Below are positions 8,344 to 17,288 of a stretch of 64,000 bases of DNA, piece by piece. Every line of letters starts with the position of its first letter. The first letter of the stretch is position 1. Under the pieces are notes generated by a model. That model ran no database searches, was not told the origin of the DNA, and worked only from the letters and a program-made list of their open reading frames with translations. The DNA comes from Neoroseomonas oryzicola (GTDB lineage: Bacteria; Pseudomonadota; Alphaproteobacteria; Acetobacterales; Acetobacteraceae), in contig NZ_JAAVUP010000011.1 of NCBI RefSeq assembly GCF_012163135.1, positions 61,259 to 125,258 on the forward strand, read 5' to 3'. Both the position numbers and the translations under genes were made by a program.

Positions 8344-8937
8344 CTACTCCGGCGGCGGTTGGTCGAAGAGTCCCTCCGGCGGTGCGGCGAGGGGGAGCGG
8401 CGCTTCCTCGGGCAGCGGGATGCCGTGCGCGTTCAGCGTCATCGCGACCATGGAGTAGTAGCCGACGAGCGCCGTCAGTTCGACCACGCCCTTCACGCCG
8501 AAGCGCTGCGTGACGCGGGCATGGAGGTCGTCCGGCACGTTGCCGTCGCGCAGCAGCAGGCGCGCATAGTCGTAGATCACCGCGTCGTCCGGCTCCGTGA
8601 AGCGCGGCGGCCGGCCGTCGCGGATGGCGGCGATGATCTCGGGTTCGAGGCCGGCCTCCGCCGCGGCGCGGGCGTGGACGAACCATTCGACCTGCGCCGA
8701 CCAGCGCCGGCCGGTGACGATGATGGCGAGCTCAGCCAGCCGCTTGCCGAGCGAGGTGCCGAAGCGCAGCGATTCCCCGAGCGCGGACCAGGCGCGGGCG
8801 AGGTCCGGCGCATGGATCGCCGCACGCAGCGGGCCGACGACGCGCCCGCGCGGGCCGGAGACGACGCGGTCCCAGACCTCCCGCTGCGCGTCCTCGGTGA
8901 GATCTTCTCGCGTGGCGGGCAGGGGAATGCGGGGCAT
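8344..8937 (-). CDS. Carboxymuconolactone decarboxylase/AhpD-like protein
   Basis: The 197-residue product has a CMD-type helical core. TSLGKRLAELAIIVTGRRWSAQVEWFVHARAAAEAGL resembles the AhpD/CMD helix where 'ELa.l....' precedes the active-site helix. The CxxC of true AhpD is absent: the equivalent WSAQVEWFVH has no Cys, so peroxidase-reductase activity is unlikely. A lyase or decarboxylase-like role, or an unknown one, is more plausible. The ATG at 8937 lies one base past the stop of the GST gene, indicating tight coupling. No signal peptide is visible. Proteins of this kind are often encoded in aromatic or carboxylate catabolic operons, consistent with the TctC neighbours. Confidence 0.75.
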   Translation of the reverse strand: MPRIPLPATREDLTEDAQREVWDRVVSGPRGRVVGPLRAAIHAPDLARAWSALGESLRFGTSLGKRLAELAIIVTGRRWSAQVEWFVHARAAAEAGLEPEIIAAIRDGRPPRFTEPDDAVIYDYARLLLRDGNVPDDLHARVTQRFGVKGVVELTALVGYYSMVAMTLNAHGIPLPEEAPLPLAAPPEGLFDQPPPE

Positions 8938-8938
8938 G

Positions 8939-9556
8939 TCAGGCGTCGATGACGGGCGTGGCGAGCATCGACGGGCGCTTCGCGAAGCCGGCCTGCCAGG
9001 CGGCGAAGCGCGGGGCGCGGTCGCGCCAGCCGAGGTCGGCGAAGCGGAAATCCATGTAGTCGCCGGCGATGGCGAAGGTGATCTGCGCGACGCCGACAGG
9101 CGCGGCGGCGATCGCCTCGATCTCCGCATCGATGGCCGGCAGCAGTGCGTCGAGCTTGGTCGTGAAGGTGTCGATCAGTTCGGGCTGCGGGACCGCGCGC
9201 GCGCGCTCGGCGCGCCACAGGATGAGCATATCGAGGAAGCCGGTCGCGAGCGCGTGGCGGCGAAGTTCGACGAAGCGCGGCATGCCAGAGGCCGGGATGA
9301 GGCGCCCGCCGCCGGCCAGGCTGTCGAGGTATTCGACGATGACGAGGCTGTCGTAGAGGACCGTCCCGTCCTCCAGCACCAGGGTCGGGATCTTCCCGAG
9401 CGGATTGTCGGGCAGGAGCTCGGGCGCGACCTTGGTCATGGCGACGACGGTGCGCACGGTGTCGATGCGGTCGGCGAGGCCGAGTTCGTGCGCCGCGACC
9501 ATGACCTTGCGCACGAAGGGGGAGCGCGGGGACCAGTGAAGCTTCATCATGGACAT
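8939..9556 (-). CDS. Glutathione S-transferase family protein
   Basis: The 205-residue protein has a thioredoxin-like N-terminal half (KLHWSPRSPFVRKVMVAAHELGL) with the glutathione-binding PLGKIPTLVLEDGTVLYDSLVIVEYLD block (cis-Pro and Asp-Ser). An all-helical C-terminal half ends FADLGWRDRAPRFAAWQAGFAKRPSMLATPVI. The SPRSPF segment provides a possible catalytic Ser. It heads the seven-gene operon; the ATG at 9556 is the first of three close in-frame ATGs (9556, 9550, 9547), so the exact start is uncertain by a few residues. It may conjugate or isomerise an intermediate of the pathway served by the TctC proteins. Confidence 0.88.
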   Translation of the reverse strand: MSMMKLHWSPRSPFVRKVMVAAHELGLADRIDTVRTVVAMTKVAPELLPDNPLGKIPTLVLEDGTVLYDSLVIVEYLDSLAGGGRLIPASGMPRFVELRRHALATGFLDMLILWRAERARAVPQPELIDTFTTKLDALLPAIDAEIEAIAAAPVGVAQITFAIAGDYMDFRFADLGWRDRAPRFAAWQAGFAKRPSMLATPVIDA

Positions 9557-9664
9557 GCGGCGCCGCGGCGCCCCTCCCTCTTGTGTCGTTAGGTCAGTTG
9601 TATGACTTTAAGGCCGCGCGCGCCGGCGTCCAGCCATCGCGTGCAGGGAAGGAAACCGAGGTGC

Positions 9665-10534
9665 ATGCCCATCACCTATGAGGCGGTGAAGGCGCTGTCC
9701 GCGCAGCTCTACGACTGGTCGCTGCGCGCCGTGCCGGCCGATACCAAGGACGGACTTGGGCGGGCGCTGGCTGCGGAGAGCCATGAGGGTGCCCGTCAAG
9801 TCCTGGCGATGATGCTCGGGTCCGCGCGCAAGGCGGAAGCGGAAGGACGCTTCATCTGCTCAGATGCGGGCGTGCCGGTCTATCACGTCACGATCGGCAC
9901 CGCGGCGCGGCTCGAGGGCGACATCAAGGCGGCGATCTCGGACGGCTTCGACGAACTCGTCGCGACCATCGATCCGCCCCTGCTCAAGCATGTGACGAAC
10001 CCGCTGACGAATGAGCGCGGCTACAAGGGCAAGGACATGCCGCTGGTGACCTGGGACGTCGCCGGCGGGGCGGACTGGGTCGAGATCCTGTGCCAGCCCA
10101 AGGCGCTGGGATCGGGCCGCTGGGCGGCGCTCGAGACCTTCTCCTTCCCCACCCTCGCCGAGATCGAGGCCTATGTGATGAAGGTGGTGCTGCAGGCGGG
10201 ATCGCAGCACTGCCCGCCGGTGATCGTCGGCGTGGGCATCGGCGGGTCCTTCGATGTGGCGGCGCGCATCGCGAGCAAGGCGACGATGCGCCCGATCGGC
10301 AGCACGAACCCCGAGCCGGTGCTGGCGGCGATGGAGGAGCGCCTGCTGCGCGCGGTCAATGCCACGGGCTTCGGGCCGATGGGCACGGGCGGCGACACGA
10401 CGGCGCTGGCGGTGCATGTCGATTACGCCTCGGGGCACGGCTACACGCCGGTCGCCGTGTGCTTCAACTGCTGGATCAACCGCCGGACGCGCGCGCGCAT
10501 CCATGGCGACGGGACCGTGGAGCGCCTGGAATGA
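9665..10534 (+). CDS. Class I fumarase / L-tartrate dehydratase-type hydro-lyase, alpha subunit
   Basis: The 289-residue product matches the N-terminal domain of iron-sulfur class I fumarases and the alpha subunit of two-subunit enzymes (TtdA, about 300 aa). The PPVIVGVGIGGSFDVAARIASKA block is diagnostic. Cys65 (FICSDAG), Cys183 (QHCPP) and Cys266 or Cys269 (VCFNCW) have spacings similar to those I recall for the three [4Fe-4S] ligands of FumA. The reaction would be reversible hydration of fumarate or dehydration of a related hydroxydiacid. I chose ATG 9665, preceded by GGAAA and GAGG; the frame is open upstream to 9602. It overlaps the beta gene by 4 bp and opens the sarcosine oxidase-transporter operon. 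Confidence 0.85.
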   Translation: MPITYEAVKALSAQLYDWSLRAVPADTKDGLGRALAAESHEGARQVLAMMLGSARKAEAEGRFICSDAGVPVYHVTIGTAARLEGDIKAAISDGFDELVATIDPPLLKHVTNPLTNERGYKGKDMPLVTWDVAGGADWVEILCQPKALGSGRWAALETFSFPTLAEIEAYVMKVVLQAGSQHCPPVIVGVGIGGSFDVAARIASKATMRPIGSTNPEPVLAAMEERLLRAVNATGFGPMGTGGDTTALAVHVDYASGHGYTPVAVCFNCWINRRTRARIHGDGTVERLE

Positions 10535-11157
10535 GCAGCCTGCGCACCATCCGAATGCCGATGTCGCGGGAGGAGGCGCGGAGCCTGCGTGCCGGCGACA
10601 TGGTGCTGCTCGACGGGGAGATCGTCATCACCGCCGGGCTGCCGACCGTCCAACGCCTGGTCGCCTGCGCCGAGGAAGGGCGCGAGCCGCCGATCCCGCT
10701 CGCCGGCGGATCGCTGATGCATCTCGGGTCCTATTCGCGCGACACGGCGGAGGGCGGGCTCGAGGTGCTCTACATGAACCCGACGACCAGCACGCGCTTC
10801 AATGCGCTGATGCCGCGGCTGATCCGGCATTTCGGCCTGACGGCCGTCGGCGGGAAGGGCGGGCTCGACGCTGGCTGCGTGGAGGCGATGCGGGAGGTGG
10901 GGTGCGTCTACCTCTCCTTCCTCGGCGGCGGGGCGCCGCTGCATTCGGCGGCGATCGAGGCGGTGCGGGAGGTCGCCTATCCCGACCTCGTCGCGCATTA
11001 CCGGCTGGTCCGGCTCGCGGTGCGCGGGCTCGGTCCGCTGACGGTCGGCATCGACGCGCATGGCAACAGCCTGTTCGACTCGCTGCGGCACGATGCGGAG
11101 GCACGCATGCCCGAAATCCTCGCACGCCTTGCCGCGGATCGCGCCGGCGCGGGATGA
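10531..11157 (+). CDS. Class I fumarase / L-tartrate dehydratase-type hydro-lyase, beta subunit
   Basis: The 208-residue protein corresponds to the C-terminal domain of class I fumarases (TtdB size, about 200 aa). MSREEARSLRAGDMVLLDGEIVITAGLPTVQRL is the typical opening. YMNPTTSTRFNALMPRLIRHFGLTAVGGKGGL contains the substrate-binding 'GPTTS.R' equivalent and the GKGG turn. VGCVYLSFLGGGAPLHS and a terminal GIDAHGNSLFD follow. ATG 10531 overlaps the alpha stop (ATGA), implying coupled translation of a heteromer. Fumarase and tartrate dehydratase cannot be separated by eye. The 70-bp gap to soxB contains no clear terminator, so the two subunits probably share the sox transcript. Confidence 0.85.
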   Translation: MSSLRTIRMPMSREEARSLRAGDMVLLDGEIVITAGLPTVQRLVACAEEGREPPIPLAGGSLMHLGSYSRDTAEGGLEVLYMNPTTSTRFNALMPRLIRHFGLTAVGGKGGLDAGCVEAMREVGCVYLSFLGGGAPLHSAAIEAVREVAYPDLVAHYRLVRLAVRGLGPLTVGIDAHGNSLFDSLRHDAEARMPEILARLAADRAGAG

Positions 11158-11229
11158 ATTCTGCCGGGGGCTCGCTTGCCGAGCCTTCCATCCGGTGCAT
11201 AGACTTCCGCGATCAGCGCGGGACGAGTG

Positions 11230-12483
11230 ATGCCGGGGTATTCGGGCTTTCGTATCCTGACGGAGGGGCTTCGCGGCAACAGCGGCTGGAAGCCCGCCTG
11301 GCGCAAGGCGGCGCCGAAGCCGTCCTATGACGTCATCGTCGTGGGCGGCGGCGGGCACGGCCTTGCCACCGCCTTCTACCTGGCGAGCGAGCATGGCATC
11401 ACCAATGTCGCCGTGCTGGAACGCGGCCTGATCGGGCAGGGCAACACGGGCCGCAATACGACGATCGTCCGGTCCAACTACATGCTGCCGGAGAACAACA
11501 ATTTCTACGAGCATTCGCTGAAGCTCTGGGAAGGGCTGGAGCAGTCGCTCAACTACAACGTCATGATGAGCCAGCGCGGCGTCATCAACCTGTTCCACAA
11601 CGATGCGCAGAAGAACGCGGCGCTGCGGCGCGGCAACTCGATGCGGCTGAACGGCATCGATGCGGAGATCCTCGACCGCGACGGCGTGAAGGCGATGTGC
11701 CCGATCGTCGATGTCGACAATGGGCGTTATCCGGTGATGGGCGGGCTGCTGCAGCGGCGCGGCGGCACGGCGCGGCACGACGCGGTCGCCTGGGGCTTCG
11801 CCCATGCGGCGGATGCGCGCGGCGTCGACATCATCGAGCATTGCGAAGTCACCGGCATGATCATCGAGGGCGGCGCCATCCAGGGCGTGCGCACCACGCG
11901 GGGCGAGATCCGGGCGCCGAAGGTCGGCCTCGCGGTCGCGGGCAGCACCAGCACGCTGACGGCCATGGCCGGCTTCGACGTGCCGATCGAGACGCATCTG
12001 CTGCAGGCCTTCGTGAGCGAGGGCTTGAAGCCGCTGATCGACTGCGTCGTGACCTTCGGCGCCGGGCATTTCTACGTCAGCCAGTCGGACAAGGGCGGGC
12101 TGGTCTTCGGCGGCGGGCTGGACGGGTATCCCTCCTACGGCCAGCGCGGCACGCTGCCGACGGCCGAGCATGTCTATGCGGCGGGCGTCAGCATGATCCC
12201 GGCCCTCGGGCGCTTGCGCGGGCTGCGGTCCTGGGCGGGTGTGATGGACATGACGCCGGACGGGTCGCCCTATATCTGCAAGACGCCGGTGCAAGGGCTC
12301 TACATGACCGCGGGCTGGTGCTACGGCGGCTTCAAGGCGACGCCGGGATCCGGCTGGTGCCATGCCTGGACCATCGCCAAGGACGCGCCGCACCGGCTGA
12401 ATGCCGCGCATACGCTGGACAGGTTCCGCGAGGGCCGCATGCTCGACGAGCGGGGCAACGGCCCCTTCTTCTGGGCGCAGTAG
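11230..12483 (+). CDS. soxB: Sarcosine oxidase, beta subunit
   Basis: The 417-residue subunit carries the catalytic flavin site of heterotetrameric sarcosine oxidase (sarcosine + O2 + THF to glycine, 5,10-methylene-THF and H2O2). The FAD motif DVIVVGGGGHGLATAFYL is at about residues 34-51, followed by NTGRNTTIVRSNY. ARHDAVAWG contains His183, the likely covalent FMN attachment residue. The C-terminal GVMDMTPDGSPYICKTPVQGLYMTAGWCYGGFKATPGSGW is typical. A GTG at 11227 directly precedes ATG 11230; I prefer ATG. Its stop touches the ATG of soxD, and order B-D-A-G is the canonical sox order. Confidence 0.97.
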   Translation: MPGYSGFRILTEGLRGNSGWKPAWRKAAPKPSYDVIVVGGGGHGLATAFYLASEHGITNVAVLERGLIGQGNTGRNTTIVRSNYMLPENNNFYEHSLKLWEGLEQSLNYNVMMSQRGVINLFHNDAQKNAALRRGNSMRLNGIDAEILDRDGVKAMCPIVDVDNGRYPVMGGLLQRRGGTARHDAVAWGFAHAADARGVDIIEHCEVTGMIIEGGAIQGVRTTRGEIRAPKVGLAVAGSTSTLTAMAGFDVPIETHLLQAFVSEGLKPLIDCVVTFGAGHFYVSQSDKGGLVFGGGLDGYPSYGQRGTLPTAEHVYAAGVSMIPALGRLRGLRSWAGVMDMTPDGSPYICKTPVQGLYMTAGWCYGGFKATPGSGWCHAWTIAKDAPHRLNAAHTLDRFREGRMLDERGNGPFFWAQ

Positions 12484-12759
12484 ATGCTGCGCATCCCTTG
12501 CCCCCATTGCGGCGCGCGCGACGAGGTGGAGTTCACCTACCGCGGCGATGCCACCGTCACGCGGCCCGGCCCGGACGGTGATGTCGGCGCCTTCCACGAT
12601 TACCTGTATCTGCGGCGCAACCCGCGCGGCTGGCAGGTGGAGTGGTGGCAGCACAATGGCGGCTGCCGCGCCTTCCTCAAGGTGCTGCGCCACACCGTGA
12701 CGCATGAGGTCCGCGCCGTGGCCGCCGCGACCGAGACGCTCGAGGTGCCCGGGGCATGA
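12484..12759 (+). CDS. soxD: Sarcosine oxidase, delta subunit
   Basis: The 91-residue subunit has the zinc-binding CPHCG at residues 6-10 and the delta-family blocks EVEFTYRGDA, FHDYLYLRRNPRGWQVEWWQHNGGCRAFLKVLRHT and a terminal GA. The third Cys (in GGCRAF) and nearby His residues complete the zinc site. Delta stabilises the tetramer. The ATG follows the soxB stop with no gap and the end overlaps soxA by 4 bp (ATGA), so stoichiometric production is favoured. Length equals that of known SoxD proteins (about 90-100 aa). Confidence 0.97.
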   Translation: MLRIPCPHCGARDEVEFTYRGDATVTRPGPDGDVGAFHDYLYLRRNPRGWQVEWWQHNGGCRAFLKVLRHTVTHEVRAVAAATETLEVPGA

Positions 12760-15692
12760 GCCAGCGCTTTCGCCTGCCCTCGGGCGGCCATGTCGACCGT
12801 TCGAAGCGGCTGAACTTCACCTTCGATGGGCGCGCCTATGACGGGCACCACGGCGACACCCTCGCCGCGGCGCTGCTCGCGAACGGCGTGCGGCTGGTCG
12901 GGCGGTCCTTCAAGTATCACCGGCCGCGCGGGATCCTCTCGGCGGGCGTCGAGGAACCCAATGCGCTGGTCGAGTTGCGCGACGGGGCGCGGCGCGAGCC
13001 GAACACACGCGCGACGGTGGCCGAGCTGTTCGACGGCCTGGCCGCCACCAGCCAGAATCATCGCGGTTCGCTCGCCTTCGACTGGATGGCGGTGAACGGG
13101 CTGCTCGCGCCCTGGCTCGGCGCCGGCTTCTACTACAAGACCTTCATGTGGCCCGCCTCCTTCTGGGAACGCGTCTACGAGCCGATGATCCGCAAGGCGG
13201 CGGGGCTCGGGCGTGCGTCGGGCCTGCCGGACCCGGACCATTATGAGAGCGCCCACGCGCATTGCGACGTGCTAGTCGTCGGCGCTGGCGCCGCGGGGCT
13301 CGCGGCGGCGCGGGCGGCGGGCGCGACCGGTGCGCGGGTGATCCTGGCGGAGCAGGACTTCCTGCTCGGCGGCGACCTTTTGAACGAGCCGGGGCTCGAG
13401 GCCTGGCGGCAGGAGAGCATCGCGGCGCTCGAGGCGATGCCCGAGGTGACGCTGCTGCCGCGCACCACCGTCTTCGGCTTCTACGACCAGGGCGTGCTTG
13501 GCGCGGTCGAGCGGGTGGCCGACCATCTGCCGCAGCCGCCCGCGCATACGGCCCGCCAGCGCTACTGGACGATCCGCGCGAAGGAAGTGGTGCTCGCCAC
13601 CGGCGCGCATGAGCGGATCATCGCCTTCCCGGGCAATGACCGGCCCGGCGTGATGCTGGCCGGCGCGGCGCGGACCTACGCGCGGCGCTATGGCGTGCGG
13701 GCGGGCGAGACCGCCGCGCTCTTTGCGACGCATGACGCCGCCTATGATGCCGCCTTCGCGCTGGCCGAGGCTGGCACGCGCATCGCTGCCATCATCGACC
13801 CGCGCACCGACAGCGCCGCGATGCAGCGCGCGCGGGAGGCCGGCTTCACCGTCAATGCGGGCAGCGTGGTGACCGGCACGGTCGGCGGGAATGCTCTGCG
13901 TGGCGTCGAGATCGGCGCGCCGGGCAGCGGTGGCCGCGGCGATGCTGTGCCGGCGGATCTGCTGATGGTGTCGGGGGGCTGGAATCCGGCGGTGCACCTC
14001 GCGAGCATGTCGGGATCGGCGCTAGCCTGGGATGAGGCGCTGCTGGCTTTCGTGCCGGGCGCGGCGTCCCAGCACGAACGCAGCGCGGGCGGCTGCCGCG
14101 GGGTGAACGGCATCGCCGCGGCGGCGGCGGATGGCGCGGCGGCGGGGCAGGCGGCGGCGGTCGCGGCGGGCTTCGCGGCGGCGCCTGCGATGACGCTGCC
14201 CGAGGCGCCGGCGCCCGATCATCGCCCCTACGAGCTGTGGGAAGTGAAGGGGCGCGGCAAGGCCTTCGTCGACATCCAGGACGACGTCACCGCCGACGAC
14301 ATCCGCCTCGCGCATCGCGAGGGCTACAGCCATATCGAGCACGCCAAGCGCTACACCACCCACGCCATGGGCACGGACCAGGGCAAGGTGGGTGGCCTGG
14401 TCGGCGCCGCGGTGCTGGCCGAGGCGCGCGAGGAACCCGTCGCCAAGGTCGGCCTGCCGCGCTTCCGGCCCTACACCTCGCCGGTCGCCTGGGGTGCCAT
14501 CGCGGGCGGCGAGGTCGGGCAACATTTCCAGCCGGTGCGGCGGACCGCGCTGCATGGCGAGCATGAGGCGCTCGGCGCGGTGTGGATGGATGCGGGCATC
14601 TGGAAGCGCCCGGCCTACTATCCGAAGGCCGGCGACGCCGATGCCTGGGCGAGCGTGAAGCGCGAGGCGAGGGCGGTGCGCGAGCGCGTCGGCGTCTGCG
14701 ACGTCTCGACGCTCGGCAAGATCGTGGTGGAGGGGCCGGATGCGGCAACCTTCCTCGATCGCGTCTATGCCAACACCTTCTCGACGCTGCAGGTCGGGCG
14801 GGCGCGCTACGGGCTGATGCTGCGCGAGGACGGCATCGTCTTCGACGACGGCACGACGACGCGCCTCGGGCCCGACCGCTTCTTCGTCACCACCACCACG
14901 GCGCAGGCCGGGCCGGTGATGCAGCATCTCGAGTTCCACCTGGCGAGCGCCTGGCCAGACCTCGATGTCAGCCTGGCGAGCGTCACCGACCAATGGGCGG
15001 CGATGTCGATCGCCGGTCCGAAGGCGCGGGAGGTGGTCGCGGCGGTCGTGACGGGCCTCGATGTGTCGAACGAGGCGTTTCCCTTCATGGCCGTCGCCGA
15101 TTGCCTCGCGGCGGGCGTGCCGGCGCGGCTGTTCCGCATCTCCTTCTCGGGTGAGCTCGCCTATGAGATCGCGATGCCGGCGGGCTACGCCACGCAGGTC
15201 TGGCGGGCGGTGCTGGCGGCGGGTGCGCCGCACGGCATCGAGCCCTATGGCGTGGAGGCGCTGGGCCTGCTGCGCATCGAGAAGGGCCATGTCGCCGGGT
15301 CGGAGCTGAACGGCCAGACCACGGCGCAGGATCTCGGCCTGGGGCGGATGCTCAAGAAGAAGGGCGATTTCATCGGGCGCGTGCTGGCGCAGCGGCCGGG
15401 GATGACGGATCCGTCGCGGCCGCGGCTGGTCGGGCTGCGCAGCGCCGATCCCGCGCGGCAGATCCGCGCCGGCTGCCACCTGATCGTCGACGGGCGCAGC
15501 CAGGGCTGGATCAGCAGCGCCACGCAGTCGGTCGTCGATCCGGGCTGGATCGGGCTTGGCCTGCTGCGGGACGGCGAGACACACATCGGCAGCGTGATCG
15601 TCGCCGCCAACCCGCTGATGGGCGAGGAGGTGCCGGTGAAGGTGGTCAGCCCGCATGGCTATGACGCGGAGAACCTGCGTGTCCGCGCCTGA
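12756..15692 (+). CDS. soxA: Sarcosine oxidase, alpha subunit
   Basis: The 978-residue alpha subunit has four recognisable regions. The N-terminal module (about 1-120) resembles a [2Fe-2S] ferredoxin fold but lacks the cysteines (GILSAGVEEPNALVEL). A dinucleotide-binding domain (CDVLVVGAGAAGLAAARAA near residue 172) follows, then a HcnB-like middle section ending VEHAKRYTTHAMGTDQGK-like sequence. A C-terminal GcvT-type THF-binding domain from about residue 620 carries VCDVSTLGKIVVEGPDAATFLDRVYAN and ALGLLRIEKGH. The subunit binds NAD+ and tetrahydrofolate and captures formaldehyde from sarcosine. It overlaps soxD at its start and contains the soxG start near its end. Full length for the family (about 960-1000 aa). 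Confidence 0.97.
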   Translation: MSQRFRLPSGGHVDRSKRLNFTFDGRAYDGHHGDTLAAALLANGVRLVGRSFKYHRPRGILSAGVEEPNALVELRDGARREPNTRATVAELFDGLAATSQNHRGSLAFDWMAVNGLLAPWLGAGFYYKTFMWPASFWERVYEPMIRKAAGLGRASGLPDPDHYESAHAHCDVLVVGAGAAGLAAARAAGATGARVILAEQDFLLGGDLLNEPGLEAWRQESIAALEAMPEVTLLPRTTVFGFYDQGVLGAVERVADHLPQPPAHTARQRYWTIRAKEVVLATGAHERIIAFPGNDRPGVMLAGAARTYARRYGVRAGETAALFATHDAAYDAAFALAEAGTRIAAIIDPRTDSAAMQRAREAGFTVNAGSVVTGTVGGNALRGVEIGAPGSGGRGDAVPADLLMVSGGWNPAVHLASMSGSALAWDEALLAFVPGAASQHERSAGGCRGVNGIAAAAADGAAAGQAAAVAAGFAAAPAMTLPEAPAPDHRPYELWEVKGRGKAFVDIQDDVTADDIRLAHREGYSHIEHAKRYTTHAMGTDQGKVGGLVGAAVLAEAREEPVAKVGLPRFRPYTSPVAWGAIAGGEVGQHFQPVRRTALHGEHEALGAVWMDAGIWKRPAYYPKAGDADAWASVKREARAVRERVGVCDVSTLGKIVVEGPDAATFLDRVYANTFSTLQVGRARYGLMLREDGIVFDDGTTTRLGPDRFFVTTTTAQAGPVMQHLEFHLASAWPDLDVSLASVTDQWAAMSIAGPKAREVVAAVVTGLDVSNEAFPFMAVADCLAAGVPARLFRISFSGELAYEIAMPAGYATQVWRAVLAAGAPHGIEPYGVEALGLLRIEKGHVAGSELNGQTTAQDLGLGRMLKKKGDFIGRVLAQRPGMTDPSRPRLVGLRSADPARQIRAGCHLIVDGRSQGWISSATQSVVDPGWIGLGLLRDGETHIGSVIVAANPLMGEEVPVKVVSPHGYDAENLRVRA

Positions 15693-16269
15693 GGCCGTGC
15701 ATCCGCTCGCCGGCGTCGCGCGCGGCCGTCATGGCGCGGCGGGCGATGCGCCGCTGCGCGTGTCCTTTCCCGCGCGCGACATCGTGCAGGTCATGGTCCG
15801 GCGCGGACAGGATGCGGCGTTGGCCGCGGCGATGCGGACGGCCTTCGGCATCGACGCGCCCGGGCCTGGGCACACCGCTTCCGGCAGCGGCGTGACGGCG
15901 ATCTGGATCCAGCCGGGGCAATGGCTGCTGACGGCGCCGCGGACGACCGAAGGCGCGCTCGCCGTGCGCGCGGCGGAGGCCTTCGCGACCTGCGCGGCCG
16001 TCGCGGACCAGAGCCATGGGCGGACCACCATCGCCGTGTCCGGCGCTGTGGCGCGGGAGGCGCTGTCCCGCGGCTGCCGGATCGACCTGCATCCGCGCGC
16101 CTTCGGTCCTGGCCGCGCCGCGAGCACGCCGATCGCGCAGATCGGCTGCCTGGTGCATCAGACCGACGCCGCGCCGAGTTTCGAGCTGACGGTCTTCTCG
16201 ACCTTGGCCGAGCCATTCCTGCATTGGCTGCTCGAGGCCGGCGCGCCCTTCGGCGTGGAGATCGCATGA
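15679..16269 (+). CDS. soxG: Sarcosine oxidase, gamma subunit
   Basis: The gamma subunit is short and poorly conserved, resembling a reduced GcvT fold. I see HPLAGVARGRHG near the start, IWIQPGQWLLTAP, DQSHGRTTIAVSG (the family's 'DQS.g....l.G' block), and a terminal [25 protein letters not shown] chose GTG 15679 (196 aa), overlapping the soxA stop by 14 bp, because SAPEAVHPL is a usual beginning; ATG 15655 would add eight residues. The gene ends overlapping the first transporter ATPase gene (ATGA), which ties the sox genes to the ABC transporter in one transcript. Confidence 0.93.
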   Translation: MSAPEAVHPLAGVARGRHGAAGDAPLRVSFPARDIVQVMVRRGQDAALAAAMRTAFGIDAPGPGHTASGSGVTAIWIQPGQWLLTAPRTTEGALAVRAAEAFATCAAVADQSHGRTTIAVSGAVAREALSRGCRIDLHPRAFGPGRAASTPIAQIGCLVHQTDAAPSFELTVFSTLAEPFLHWLLEAGAPFGVEIA

Positions 16270-17288
16270 GCGCGGCGGCGAGCCTTCCGGACGAGACCGG
16301 AGCGGCCGCCGCCGAAGCCCCGCTGCTCAGCGTCCGCGACCTGACGCTGCATATCCCCGTCCCGCCGCATGTGCTGCGCGCGGTGGATGGCGTGTCCTTC
16401 GACCTGCGCCGCGGCGAGACGCTCGGCCTTGTCGGCGAAAGCGGCAGTGGCAAGACGCTGACCGCGCTGATGCTGATGCGCCTGCTGGAACCGCCGCTCG
16501 CCGCGCTGCCGAAGGGGGAGGTGCTGCTCGACGGCACCGACCTGATGGCGCTCGATGAAAAGCGCATGTCGGCGCTGCGCGGGCGCACCGTCTCCATGGT
16601 GTTCCAGGAGCCGATGACCTCGCTGAACCCGGTGATGACGGTCGGGCGGCAGATCGCCGAGCCGCTGGTCCGCCACCTGGGGCTGTCATCCCGCGAGGCC
16701 GCGGCGCGGGCCGAGGAGATGCTGCGCCTGGTGCATATCCCTGATCCGGCGCGGGTGGCGCGGGCCTATCCGCACCTGCTCTCGGGCGGGATGCGGCAAC
16801 GGGCGATGATCGCCATCGCGCTGGCCTGCCGGCCGGCGGTGCTGGTGGCGGATGAACCGACGACCGCGCTCGACGTCACGGTGCAGGCGCAGATCCTGGA
16901 GCTGCTCGCCGAGCTGCAGCGGGAGATGGGCAGCGCGATCCTGCTCATCACCCACGACCTTGCGGTGATCGCGGAGACCGCGCATCGCGTCGCGGTGATG
17001 TATGCGGGCAGGATCGTCGAGGAAGCGCCGGTCGCCGCGCTGTTCGCCGCGCCGCGGCATCCCTATACGCGCGGGCTGCTGGCCTCGATCCCGAAGATCG
17101 AGCGCGTGCCGGCGCCGACCCTGCCCGAGATCCCCGGCATGGTGCCGGGAGCAGGGGACCGTCCGCGCGGCTGCGCCTTCATGCCGCGCTGCGCGCGGGC
17201 CGTCTCGGGCTGCGCCGCGGAGCCGCCGCCGCTGGCGGAGACCGATCCCGGCCATCGCGTCGCGTGCTGGAATCCGGCGAATGGCTGA
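16266..17288 (+). CDS. Dipeptide/oligopeptide-type ABC transporter ATPase (DppD-like)
   Basis: The 340-residue ATPase has an intact Walker A (GESGSGKT), Q-loop ([12 protein letters not shown]), signature ([16 protein letters not shown]), Walker B ([14 protein letters not shown]) and switch His (LLITHDL). The C-terminal oligopeptide/dipeptide extension has the [12 protein letters not shown] block and a Cys-rich motif ([19 protein letters not shown]) that in this subfamily binds a 4Fe-4S cluster or metal. It partners the DppF-like ATPase. Overlap with soxG (4 bp) and with the next ATPase (8 bp) places it mid-operon. Transporters of this class import peptides, opines or other small N-compounds; the sox context favours an N-methylated amino acid or precursor. 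Confidence 0.93.
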   Translation: MSAAASLPDETGAAAAEAPLLSVRDLTLHIPVPPHVLRAVDGVSFDLRRGETLGLVGESGSGKTLTALMLMRLLEPPLAALPKGEVLLDGTDLMALDEKRMSALRGRTVSMVFQEPMTSLNPVMTVGRQIAEPLVRHLGLSSREAAARAEEMLRLVHIPDPARVARAYPHLLSGGMRQRAMIAIALACRPAVLVADEPTTALDVTVQAQILELLAELQREMGSAILLITHDLAVIAETAHRVAVMYAGRIVEEAPVAALFAAPRHPYTRGLLASIPKIERVPAPTLPEIPGMVPGAGDRPRGCAFMPRCARAVSGCAAEPPPLAETDPGHRVACWNPANG

